NCBI GenBank assembly: GCA_041494805.1
Contig: JBGQBN010000017.1
Coordinates: forward strand, 1-64,000
Length of the DNA: 64,000 nt
From: JBGQBN01 sp041494805
GTDB lineage: Bacteria > Acidobacteriota > Terriglobia > Terriglobales > Acidobacteriaceae
Direction: 5' to 3'
The position numbers and the translations under genes were made by a program. Below the pieces are notes generated by a model, which saw only the letters and a program-made list of their open reading frames with translations, did not search any database and was not told the origin of the DNA. Every line of letters starts with the position of its first letter. The stretch's first letter is position 1. Positions 46,318 through 54,202 of this stretch are shown in pieces.

Positions 46318-46854
46318 CTAAACTCTTTCCAGCTCGTAGCCAGTCACGCGCACCAAAATGGAGCGCTGAATCAAACCGATCGAGACGACCAGGCTATGGT
46401 CTGTGTTCTTGGCGACCAGTGTGCCTTCCACTCCGTCCAGGGCGCCGCCCCGAATACGTACGCGCTGATTAATTTCGAGAAAAGGGTACAGCTCAAAGGG
46501 AACGTTCTGGTCGAGTATGACCCGGATGTCCTCGATCTGCTTGTCCGGAATCGGTGTGCCATGGCCCTGACCACCCACGAAACGAGCGACTCCAGGAGTC
46601 TGGAGCACGGAAATGCGGGCTTTGTCGGACGGAGCTGTGTGAACGAAGACATAACCAGGAAATAACGGGAGTTGCACTTCTTTCTGGCGATCGCTCCAGC
46701 GATGAAGCCGCGTAACCAGGGGAAGAAAGGATCGGATGCCTTTGTGCTGAATCTCATCGGCGACTTTCTTCTCGTGACGGGAGCGAGTCTGGATGGCATA
46801 CCAGTTCGGCTGGTGCAAGGCAGCCATTCCGTCGGTTTCCTCACAATTGAGCAT
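46318..46854 (-). CDS. UpxY/RfaH-type NusG-family transcription antiterminator (EPS locus)
   Basis: 178 aa (ATG nine codons later at 46827 also possible). NGN domain NWYAIQTRSRHEKKVADEI, SFLPLVTRLHRWSDRQKEVQ, LPLFPGYVFVHT; KOW-like part VRIRGGALDGVEGTLV. Third to fourth gene of the 32-kb locus rather than the first, so it would aid RNA polymerase through the remaining ~28 kb. The 198 bp before it contain a hairpin (46894-46934). Related to the 3550-4113 protein. Confidence 0.88.
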   Translation of the reverse strand: MLNCEETDGMAALHQPNWYAIQTRSRHEKKVADEIQHKGIRSFLPLVTRLHRWSDRQKEVQLPLFPGYVFVHTAPSDKARISVLQTPGVARFVGGQGHGTPIPDKQIEDIRVILDQNVPFELYPFLEINQRVRIRGGALDGVEGTLVAKNTDHSLVVSIGLIQRSILVRVTGYELERV

Positions 46855-46893
46855 AGCTTCGCCCTGTCAGTCCCAGATTGACGCTCCCGGTAC

Positions 46894-46934
46894 CTGGGAA
46901 AATCAGTTCTTGCCGTCGTACTCAGGTTTCCCAG
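46894..46934 (-). promoter_or_regulatory. Leader hairpin before the UpxY-like gene
   Basis: TTTCCCAG/CTGGGAAA arms (46927-46934 and 46894-46901), perfect 8 bp, 25-nt loop, ending 40 nt before the UpxY-like start on the minus strand. Could be a pause or recruitment element for the antiterminator, or an RNA-processing site. Inference only. Confidence 0.3.
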
Positions 46935-47052
46935 TCCCCACCTTGATGTGGAGATCCCGGGGCATTAAGGGGAGGTCCAAGTCGCTAACGTTCAATGTCG
47001 CTTTGCGGCCGGCTTCTCGATACCGGCCACCTACAAAGTGTCGCGTTCCGCG

Positions 47053-47796
47053 TTACAGCCACTCGTAGACATTCTGCGGAATGGGGAAGGTCCGTTTGTT
47101 CAGCACTGCCCCCAGAAGCCGGACGTTGGCGTTCTCGCAACCTTCCTTGGCCTTCAGCGCCGCCTCGCGACGTGTGGAATTCGATTGCAGAACCAGGATG
47201 ATTCCGTCGGACAAGCGACCCAATGTGATGGCATCCGCATACAGGTTGGCCGGCGGAGCGTCGATCAGCACGTAATCGAACTCGGCGCGCAAGTCGGCGA
47301 TACGCGCTCGCAGCATTTCGGAGTTGAGGGCGGCCGCCGATTCTTGTGAGCCCGAGGTCAGCACCCAAAGGTTGCTTCCCGAGATCTGCTGCGCGAAGCT
47401 CTTGACAGGGCCGGGTTGGGTAATCGCGTCGACCAGCCCGACGCGGTTTTCGACCTGGAAGAAGCGATGCAGCGAAGGCGTCCGGAGATTGGCATCGACC
47501 ACGCAGATCGAAGCCGTGGTCTGGGCCGCCAAAGTCATCGCGGCGTTGGCGGTGATCCAACTGGCTCCGTCCCCGTGGGCCACTCCCGAGAACACGACCG
47601 CACGTGGTGCATCAGGACTGGAAGAGCGGAACACGCGTTGTACCAGTTTGAGAACTTCCTCTTCGCCCACGCGGACGGACTTGCCCGAATGGTCTCCGTT
47701 TACGCGGGGCGCGAGAGGCACGCTGGTTGGTGAAGGTGGGACTGCTAACTCCTGCTCTTTCTCCAGTCGCTGCAACATTTCGAACGTTCTACTCAA
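47053..47796 (-). CDS. CpsD/CapB-like (BY-kinase-type) ATPase with degenerate P-loop
   Basis: 247 aa, TTG start with GAGGA upstream. The MinD/BY-kinase fold is clear: Walker A' ICVVDANLRTPSLHRFF (Asp101) and Walker B FDYVLIDAPPAN (Asp179). The P-loop reads GVAHGDGASW, with Ala78 where the catalytic Lys (GEGKS in active kinases) should be. There is no C-terminal Tyr cluster. So it likely binds nucleotide poorly and is not a tyrosine kinase, but can still pair with the Wzz-like protein encoded just upstream to control chain length. Confidence 0.82.
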   Translation of the reverse strand: MSRTFEMLQRLEKEQELAVPPSPTSVPLAPRVNGDHSGKSVRVGEEEVLKLVQRVFRSSSPDAPRAVVFSGVAHGDGASWITANAAMTLAAQTTASICVVDANLRTPSLHRFFQVENRVGLVDAITQPGPVKSFAQQISGSNLWVLTSGSQESAAALNSEMLRARIADLRAEFDYVLIDAPPANLYADAITLGRLSDGIILVLQSNSTRREAALKAKEGCENANVRLLGAVLNKRTFPIPQNVYEWL

Positions 47797-47841
47797 GATC
47801 GTGTCCTCACTTCCTAGTCCAAAGAGCCTTGGTTTCCGAGA

Positions 47842-49413
47842 TTAATGACCGTTTTTCTTACCTGTCCCGACCGGCACTTCGAAACCATTCTCGGGGATTG
47901 ACGCAAACACCGGAACCTCCAGGAACTCCCGAACTTCGTCAGGCGTCCGGAACGAAGGATCCATATAATCGGCGATCAGGGCCGCACCCGCCGCAATAAA
48001 GGCCGCGAACACCAGGGCAAGCGAAATCAGAAGCAGCGGAGAATACAGCGTGAGCACGGGGTAGGTCGGCGGCTCCGCGATGCTGACGTTTAACACTCTC
48101 CGTTCGTCCAGCATGTCCTGAATGCGCGCTTCTTCGCGTTTTTGCAGATACAGGAGGTAGTTGCCTTCGGCGGCCTTCACTTCGCGCGTCAGGTCATCCT
48201 GGGTAATGCCCTTCTGGTCGAAGGACAGTGCCTTCTGCTGATAGGCGTGGACGATGACCGCGTCGGCCGAAGCTTGCGCCTGATAGCCGGCGAGATCGGA
48301 TTGAGCTTTGGCCAACTCTTGATCCACCCAGGTGTAAACCGGGTTCTGGTCCGTGGTGTTGTCGTTCAGCGGAGCTTTCTCCTGCTGCGCGATGGCGGCC
48401 TTGGTCTGGGCAATCTCTGTGTCCACATCCTGGACCAGGCGGTAGCTGGGATCGTATTTCGCCATCAAGTCAGTACGTTGCAGTTCCAGGGTATTCAGAG
48501 TGGACTTGAGGTTCGCCATGAGCGCGGCGTTATCGGTACTCCGCATCTGGGTCGAAATGCGCGGTGGCAGAGCCGCCTTCAATCCGCGCAGTTCATTCAG
48601 GCGTTGCTGGGTCGCATGAGCGTTCTTCTCCGCAGTGTGCTTGTCAGCTTCGAAGTCGTTGGCCTTCTCGACGGCCATGGTCACCTGGGTGGTCGCCGAG
48701 ACTGCGTCCTGGGTCTTAGCGAAGTTCAGCAGGCTGGCTTCCGCATCCGCCAGTTTCTTGCGGTACTCGTCGGTCTGCTGTGCGAAGAAGTCGAACACCT
48801 TGGGCATGCGGTTCACAGCCAGGTGCTTTTGGATATAAAGCCGCGTCAAGTTGTTGGTTACGCAATTGGACTGGACCGGGTCGCTGGAAGCGTAGGCAAC
48901 CTGCATCAGGCCGGTGCTGCTGACCACGCTAACTTGCAGATCCGAGGCCAATTTCGAGACCGCGTTCGGAAAGCGCTGGTCATCGTAGCCGGGAAGCAGG
49001 CCGGTTATTTTGCGGGCGTAGGGCGTGTACCACTTGGGCTCACCCCAAACGGTCATGGGACAGGCTTCCACCACCTTCCTCAACAAGTCTTCACTTTGCA
49101 AAATCTCTGACTCGTTAGTGATGTCGATGGTGGTAGCGCTGGCATCGGTGGGCAACTGCGGGCGCGGGCTGGTGTCAGGGGTGATGGCGGGCGCCACGCG
49201 GTCATGTTTGACGAGAACTTCGAAGTCGGATTCCCACTTCAGACCGAAGATATAAACCGCCAGCAGCGCGGCCAGCGTGCTCCACAAGAATGCAGTACGC
49301 ACCAAACTGCGATGCCGGAAGCCAATCGCCAGGAATTCTTTTAGAGTCGAGGAGATCGACTTGGAAGCTCCGAAGCCATTGCCGTTGCCATTGTGTTTGC
49401 CGTTGTTTTCCAT
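47842..49413 (-). CDS. Wzz/GumC-type chain-length determinant and co-polymerase
   Basis: 523 aa with good RBS (AGGAG). Asn/Gly-rich cytosolic N terminus, membrane helix 1 at ~40-57, a long periplasmic coiled-coil region (EYRKKLADAEASLLNFAKT, then ANDFEADKHTAEKNAHATQQRL), and helix 2 at ~465-490 (LLLISLALVFAAFIAAGAALIADY). A short cytosolic tail lacks a kinase domain, which fits the separate CpsD-like gene next. Controls polymer length together with the polymerase and the export protein. Confidence 0.87.
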   Translation of the reverse strand: MENNGKHNGNGNGFGASKSISSTLKEFLAIGFRHRSLVRTAFLWSTLAALLAVYIFGLKWESDFEVLVKHDRVAPAITPDTSPRPQLPTDASATTIDITNESEILQSEDLLRKVVEACPMTVWGEPKWYTPYARKITGLLPGYDDQRFPNAVSKLASDLQVSVVSSTGLMQVAYASSDPVQSNCVTNNLTRLYIQKHLAVNRMPKVFDFFAQQTDEYRKKLADAEASLLNFAKTQDAVSATTQVTMAVEKANDFEADKHTAEKNAHATQQRLNELRGLKAALPPRISTQMRSTDNAALMANLKSTLNTLELQRTDLMAKYDPSYRLVQDVDTEIAQTKAAIAQQEKAPLNDNTTDQNPVYTWVDQELAKAQSDLAGYQAQASADAVIVHAYQQKALSFDQKGITQDDLTREVKAAEGNYLLYLQKREEARIQDMLDERRVLNVSIAEPPTYPVLTLYSPLLLISLALVFAAFIAAGAALIADYMDPSFRTPDEVREFLEVPVFASIPENGFEVPVGTGKKNGH

Positions 49414-49451
49414 GATGCGTCTCCTGTGCGGATCGAGTCAGGTGCCCGGGC

Positions 49452-50189
49452 CTAGTAGGGTCCGAAGTTCAGCCGGAACGTGTTGTACGGAATGAGCGGC
49501 TGAATTGCCAGAACCTTGGACAGCATGTTCTTGGGAACGTACAGCATGTCTCCCGGCTGCAGGTGGAGATCCTCCGCGAGATTGCCGGACTTCAGCATGT
49601 GTTTCAAATCAACCTTCTGGGACGAAACCCATTCGTCGGATACCCGGCGAAAGAGATAAACCTCGGAATGCTTGGCGTCTTTGGTAAAGCCACCGGCCAC
49701 ACCGATGGCCTGCGCTACGGTGGTGTCACCGTGCAGGTCGTACTTGCCCGGTTTGGTCACCTCGCCATACGCGATGAAGTAGGGACTTACAAATGTCTGC
49801 GGAGTTACCGTGACCACCGGGTCGTGCAGAATTTTGGAGTAGGCGGTGCGAAGAGAGTCCTGCATCTCAGGTGTGGTCATGCCTTCGACGTGCATATCTC
49901 CAATTCCACGCAAGGCGACATAACCGTCGGGCTGGACGGTGACGGTTTCGTTGAATTCCGGAGTGAACGGGAAGTCAAGGACCAGGACATCGCCCTTCTG
50001 CACCTGGTACCGCGGATTGCGTTGCTTCAGCGCCGGCGTAGTCGACTGGTTACTGTTGCCGGCGTCGGCACTGGCGACTTGCACGGCAGCATCGGACTTC
50101 GCGCTCTTCTCCTGGTCACCGGCCGCGTACGCCATTCCGGCGAAGGCCAGCAGAAGCAGAGTCAGAATTTGCAATCGCCTGCTATTCAT
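49452..50189 (-). CDS. Polysaccharide export outer-membrane protein (Wza/GumB type)
   Basis: 245 aa from ATG 50189 (AGGAG 8 nt upstream; another ATG six bases earlier is too close). Signal peptide ends near MAYAAG. Polysaccharide-export domain YQVQKGDVLVLDFPFTPEFNETVTVQPDGYVALRG (family pattern spread over ~70 residues), then one SLBB domain PYFIAYGEVTKPGKYDL and LQPGDMLYVP. First gene of the 32-kb polysaccharide locus. A sigma-54-like promoter lies about 310 bp upstream. Confidence 0.9.
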   Translation of the reverse strand: MNSRRLQILTLLLLAFAGMAYAAGDQEKSAKSDAAVQVASADAGNSNQSTTPALKQRNPRYQVQKGDVLVLDFPFTPEFNETVTVQPDGYVALRGIGDMHVEGMTTPEMQDSLRTAYSKILHDPVVTVTPQTFVSPYFIAYGEVTKPGKYDLHGDTTVAQAIGVAGGFTKDAKHSEVYLFRRVSDEWVSSQKVDLKHMLKSGNLAEDLHLQPGDMLYVPKNMLSKVLAIQPLIPYNTFRLNFGPY

Positions 50190-50507
50190 CAGCATGTCTC
50201 CTCGTTCGAATGTTGCACCCTGTCGCTGCAAGGCCGGGTAATCTCCGCAACCCCATTCCCGAAAATCCCTGCGTAATACAAAAAGCACTGCCCACACTGT
50301 CGTTTGCACAGCGCGTGCAACGCGGATTCAACAGGTTCTGTTAGCAGATAATCCCTATAGCCTCTGCCTTGCCGGAGCCCCACTCCGGAAGCCAAGGCCA
50401 AGAAACCCTTGCCGTGCTGCCAGATACCACGGACGCCGCAAAAACTCGAAAAATACGACTACGCGTCTTCCAGCGGTCTGACTGTAGGCCCTTGTCAGAC
50501 CTAGCTG

Positions 50508-50524
50508 ATGCAACCACGGTGCCA
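50508..50524 (-). promoter_or_regulatory. Sigma-54 (RpoN) promoter candidate of the EPS locus
   Basis: On the minus strand: TGGCACCGTGGTTGCAT. The -24 half TGGCAC and -12 half TTGCAT are perfect, with GG-N10-GC spacing. Transcription would start near 50497 and leave a leader of about 310 nt before the export gene at 50189. This is the closest sigma-54 match I found in the window. An enhancer-binding protein gene was not found within the window. Confidence 0.6.
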
Positions 50525-50805
50525 TCCCCGGCCGGATTACAGGTCTTTGGCAACTGACTGCAAACTGTTGCTACAGCGAAGGTTACACCCCCTTCGGAGG
50601 GCTCCGTCTATCCTCAGGAGGGGGGCAAGATGGCATTAATGTTCAAACTTTTGCATAACTTGGAAACGATTGTTTTTGGAGTCCCCACTCTGGCCCTCGG
50701 GCATAGCCATATCTGCCAGGTTTTCTCGCAATGGATGTCAAAGACCAGTGGTGTCACCCGAATGAGGCGGGAAGCTTAAACCCGCAGGTGGGGCGGCGTC
50801 CATCG

Positions 50806-50920
50806 TGGAAGAAAGTCTGTGCCCCCACGGGGAGAAGAAAGTCCTCCCCTGCCGGGTGCAGGCCCCCCAGGACTTAGGCCGGGTTCCGATAGCCTTCCGC
50901 AAACCCGGCGCAACAAAAAA
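50806..50920 (+). ncRNA. Candidate structured leader RNA before the lipoprotein gene
   Basis: Two neighbouring elements share GAAGAAAGTC (about 50809-50818 and 50834-50843); the second sits in the loop of a GGGGAG/CTCCCC hairpin. A third perfect stem, GCCGGGTT/AACCCGGC, encloses a 17-nt loop near 50877-50910. Not matched to a known riboswitch or RNase P. Could be the 5' leader of the gene starting at 50982. Confidence 0.3.
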
Positions 50921-50981
50921 TTGCTCGTAGGGTTCAGGACATTTATGAGAACAACCTTTAGGGAAGGTTTGTGGAGGACTG

Positions 50982-52145
50982 GTGACGCTTTGGCATTTTG
51001 AGTTTCCGGTTTCGATCGATGCTCCGCTGCAGAGGACTCCGGGTGCGCACATTGTGCTTTGGTTGATTGCAGCAATGCTGCTTCCAGTCGTGCTGATCGG
51101 GTGCGGTGGCGGAGGCACGGCAATAGTGCAGACACCGCCTCCTCCCGCCGGAGGCTCGGACGCTTTGGGGACGGTGAAAGCCGATCCAACCGTGGACTGC
51201 GCGCTGGTCGGCGGGGACGGTGGGGTGGCGGGAGGCACCTGTTACAAGCTGACAATATCCTGCCCGAGCGTGGCCGACGAGGATGTTGCGCTCAAGCTCA
51301 ACTCTCCAGTGGGCAACCCAGTGGGCGCGATCCTATTCACGATTGGAGGCGGCGGCTCTGAATGGTATGACCGGCATTTCGCTTTCGGAGCCCAAACCAT
51401 TAATGACGTGGTGGGCGCGGGTTTCCGCGCTGTGCAGCTCGATTTTGAGTTCGAACCCGCAGGATTTCCCCCGGGTGGTGTTTCCGCAGGATGGCTGACG
51501 GGGCCGGGTGGACCACGGAAGACGGCTTGCCGCTGGGCCACGGCGGCCATGTGGATTCACGACAACCTTCTCGCCAACAACGCCGCATTCTGCGCCACGG
51601 GCAACAGCGCCGGCTCCGCCGCAGCGGCGTATGCGCTGGCCCACTACGGTCTGGATTCCATATTCGATATGCTGGAGGAGACGAGCGGACCTCCCCTCAG
51701 TCGTCTGGACCACGGCTGCATCTGTGACTCTCCTCCGGTGTTTAACCCCTGTGTCGAGAATCCGACGGGCCCTCCCGGTGCGTCCATTTCGGAATGCTAC
51801 GGGGATAACGGGAACAAATTCATCGATCCTTCCTACGATCCGCTGGGCCATATCTGCTCCAGTGCTGAGCAGACTCATGACGCAACGAATCAGCAAATGT
51901 TCATCAATGACAGCATTCTCGCGCCGGATGCAAAGCTGTCCTATCCGCACACCGACATTCACTTTGTTTTTGGCGGGCAGGATACTGGCTCCGCCGATCC
52001 GCAGGCGTTGGAGTGGAAAGCAGTGATCACCGGCAAGACGCCCATAGGGCTGGACTGCGTCCCCGATGCGCCGCACCAGATTGCGGACGTGCAGGATGGC
52101 GCGAAGAAAATTAGCAGCGACCTGATCCAGTTTTGTCACCGGTAA
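50982..52145 (+). CDS. Lipoprotein with alpha/beta-hydrolase-like nucleophile elbow
   Basis: 387 aa, GTG start with GGAGG 5 nt upstream. Hydrophobic signal segment followed by lipobox-like LIGCGGGG, so probably a lipoprotein. GxSxG-type elbow in CATGNSAGSAAAAYALAHYG (Ser near residue 208) and a late DAPHQIAD with a possible catalytic His. Many cysteines (about 13), suggesting disulfides outside the cytoplasm. Could be an esterase or depolymerase for the polymer made by the divergent locus. No precise family recognised. Confidence 0.65.
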   Translation: MTLWHFEFPVSIDAPLQRTPGAHIVLWLIAAMLLPVVLIGCGGGGTAIVQTPPPPAGGSDALGTVKADPTVDCALVGGDGGVAGGTCYKLTISCPSVADEDVALKLNSPVGNPVGAILFTIGGGGSEWYDRHFAFGAQTINDVVGAGFRAVQLDFEFEPAGFPPGGVSAGWLTGPGGPRKTACRWATAAMWIHDNLLANNAAFCATGNSAGSAAAAYALAHYGLDSIFDMLEETSGPPLSRLDHGCICDSPPVFNPCVENPTGPPGASISECYGDNGNKFIDPSYDPLGHICSSAEQTHDATNQQMFINDSILAPDAKLSYPHTDIHFVFGGQDTGSADPQALEWKAVITGKTPIGLDCVPDAPHQIADVQDGAKKISSDLIQFCHR

Positions 52146-52169
52146 GAGGGACCAGGCGTGGGCTAGGCT

Positions 52170-52221
52170 CCCCGGTCTGAATTTTGCCCCTGTTCACGCC
52201 CCAAGGCGGGTGAGACCGGGG
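52170..52221. repeat. Inverted repeat after the lipoprotein gene
   Basis: CCCCGGTCT (52170-52178) and AGACCGGGG (52213-52221), perfect 9-bp arms, 34-nt loop, no T-run. May be a weak terminator between the lipoprotein gene and the next operon. Confidence 0.35.
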
Positions 52222-52412
52222 GGTGCCAAATCTTTTCCCTTCCAAGTGCAAATTATTGACTCTTGACAGGATAGGAGTCTCTGTCCAAGAATAAGAAACC
52301 CCGGCAAACTGCGTGTGGGACGCGGGTTTGCCGAAACCGCCATCCCCTGGATCTGGCCTGCTATCTGCTTCACTAACAGTGGAAATGAAGGCGTTGGAAA
52401 CGAGGGTACGTC

Positions 52413-53009
52413 ATGTTTGACAACCTGCGCGCCGATTTTGCCAGAGTCCGATGGGATCGGAAGCGCATGATCGAGGAGACGGGATGGGGGCGGTTCTTCT
52501 TCCTGCAGAACATCAGGGTGCTGCTGTCGCTGACCATCTGGTCGGTAATTTCGTACCGGTTCTCGCATTGGGTCTATAAGCTGCGGATTCCGGTAGTAAA
52601 GCCGGTCCTGAACGTGGTGGCGCTGGTGTTCCAGCGCTGGGTAGAGCTGTGGACGGCATGCCACATTTGTCGTGAGGCCGAAATCGGACCGGGATTGCTG
52701 ATTCATAGTCCCTACTCGATCGGCATTGGGGCCACCAGGGTAGGGAAGAATTTCACGGTTGGCATGGGCGTGTTGATTGCGGGTGGAGCGAAGGGCATCG
52801 GAGACAACGTCTACTTTGGGCCGGGCGCGAAACTGATCGGCGATACCAGGATCGGCAATAACGTCGTGGTGGCAGCCAATAGCCTGGTGATTGCAGATGT
52901 CGCGGACAACACGACGGTGATCGGTGTGCCGGCGCGGCCCATGCCCGGTGGGCGGCCCAAACGTTTTCCGACGGAGATGCCAGTTGAGATCGGCCGAAGT
53001 TCGGCCTAG
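52413..53009 (+). CDS. Left-handed beta-helix acyltransferase (serine acetyltransferase-like)
   Basis: 198 aa. N-terminal helical part with a hydrophobic stretch (LSLTIWSVISYRFSHWVYKL), then hexapeptide repeats from ~90 (IGPGLLIHSPYSIGIGATRVGKNF, IGDNVYFGPGAKLIGDTRIGNNV) and a C-terminal VIGVPARPMPGG. Resembles CysE-type O-acyltransferases, with a candidate catalytic His in LLIHSPY. It lies 15 nt before the flavoprotein gene and heads the ligase/carrier operon. It could move an acyl group from the carrier protein to a sugar or amino-acid hydroxyl; the acyl donor is inferred. Confidence 0.8.
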   Translation: MFDNLRADFARVRWDRKRMIEETGWGRFFFLQNIRVLLSLTIWSVISYRFSHWVYKLRIPVVKPVLNVVALVFQRWVELWTACHICREAEIGPGLLIHSPYSIGIGATRVGKNFTVGMGVLIAGGAKGIGDNVYFGPGAKLIGDTRIGNNVVVAANSLVIADVADNTTVIGVPARPMPGGRPKRFPTEMPVEIGRSSA

Positions 53010-53024
53010 GGGAGAAAGTCGCAC

Positions 53025-54170
53025 TTGGACTTTGCTTGGAGTGAGGAACAGGCCGCCTTTCGTCGTGAAGTTATCCGCTTCGCGAAGGAAGAGTTGAACG
53101 AAAGGCTGATTGAACGCGACGAGAGCTCCGAGTTCTCGTGGGACGCGTGGAAGAAGTGTGCCCGGTTCGGCATCCAGGGACTACCGATTCCCGCGGCCTA
53201 CGGCGGTGGCGACGCCGACTGTTTGACAACGGTCTGCGCGCTTGAAGCGCTCGGTTATGGATGCCGGGATAACGGTTTGCTGTTCGCGCTGAATGCCCAC
53301 ATGTGGAGTTCCGAGATCCCGCTTCTGACTTTCGGAACCGAGGCGCAGAAGAAAAAATATTTGCCGAAGCTGGTGAATGGCGAATGGATTGGCATTCACG
53401 CCATGACGGAACCGATGTCCGGCTCGGACGCCTACAGCCTGCGCACACGGGCGGAAAAGAAGGGCGACCGTTACGTCATTAACGGATCAAAGACCTTCAT
53501 CAGCAATGCGCAAGTTGCGGAAATGGTAATCGTTTTCGCCAATCTTGATCCGTCGCAGGGCCCTGGCGGAATCTCGGCTTTCATCGTCGACAAAGACACA
53601 CCCGGGTTTTCCATCAGCAAGAAGCTGCACAAGATGGGGTTGCGCACCGCTCCCATGGCCGAGTTGGTCTTTGTGGATTGTGAGATTCCGGCGGAGAACC
53701 TGCTGGGCAAGGAATTTGCCGGCCAGGTAATTTTCACCGCCTCCATGGAGTGGGAGCGCATCTGCATTCTGGCCGGTCACCTGGGGATGATGCAGCGTCT
53801 GCTGGAAACTTCCGTGAAATACGCGAAGGAGCGCCATCAGTTCGGCAAGCCGATTGGTGAATTCCCGGCGGTTTCAGACAAGATTGCCGACATGGACATT
53901 CGCTTGGAGTCGGCGCGCCTGCTCTTGTATAAGGCGGCGTGGCTCAAGAGCAAAGGCCGGCATCCCCTGCGGGAAGCCGCGATTGCCAAAGCATATCTGG
54001 GAGAAGCGTGTGTCCAGAGCTGCCTGGAGGCGATTCAGATTCACGGTGGTTACGGTTATATGACGGAGTACCAGATTGAACGCGAGTTGCGCGATGCGAT
54101 TGCTGGAAAGATTTATTCCGGCACGACGGAGATCCAGAAGAGCATCATCGCACGCTTTCATGGGCTCTGA
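53025..54170 (+). CDS. Acyl-CoA dehydrogenase-like flavoprotein, likely acting on a carrier-bound acyl group
   Basis: 381 aa, TTG start preceded by GGGGAGAAAG. Full ACAD fold: AYGGGDADCLT, IHAMTEPMSGSDAYSLRTRAEK, ISNAQVAEMVIVFA, and C-terminal QIHGGYGYMTEYQIERELRD. The usual Glu of medium-chain enzymes is Ser365 (YSGTTEIQ). A Glu is instead at 244 (MEWERICILAGH), the place used by isovaleryl-CoA dehydrogenase and by prolyl-carrier oxidases such as PltE/RedW. Stop overlaps a possible ATG of the ligase gene. Context says it oxidises an aminoacyl-S-carrier. Confidence 0.87.
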   Translation: MDFAWSEEQAAFRREVIRFAKEELNERLIERDESSEFSWDAWKKCARFGIQGLPIPAAYGGGDADCLTTVCALEALGYGCRDNGLLFALNAHMWSSEIPLLTFGTEAQKKKYLPKLVNGEWIGIHAMTEPMSGSDAYSLRTRAEKKGDRYVINGSKTFISNAQVAEMVIVFANLDPSQGPGGISAFIVDKDTPGFSISKKLHKMGLRTAPMAELVFVDCEIPAENLLGKEFAGQVIFTASMEWERICILAGHLGMMQRLLETSVKYAKERHQFGKPIGEFPAVSDKIADMDIRLESARLLLYKAAWLKSKGRHPLREAAIAKAYLGEACVQSCLEAIQIHGGYGYMTEYQIERELRDAIAGKIYSGTTEIQKSIIARFHGL

Positions 54171-54202
54171 TGGCTGTCACTAGAAAAGTAGGGGAGGCAG
54201 GA

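Larger units (their letters stand above)
50190..50981. other. Divergent control region of the EPS locus (792 bp)
   Basis: No protein gene supported on either strand. It holds a sigma-54-like element for the minus-strand locus, an inverted repeat TTGCAC/GTGCAA (about 50298-50315) inside the leader, and a GC-rich block at 50765-50935 able to form several hairpins ahead of the plus-strand lipoprotein gene. All are listed separately or in the findings. Confidence 0.5.

Noticed and set aside
50806..50850. GAAAGTC elements resembling part of an RNase P RNA
   Set aside because: The rest of the conserved RNase P core is absent.
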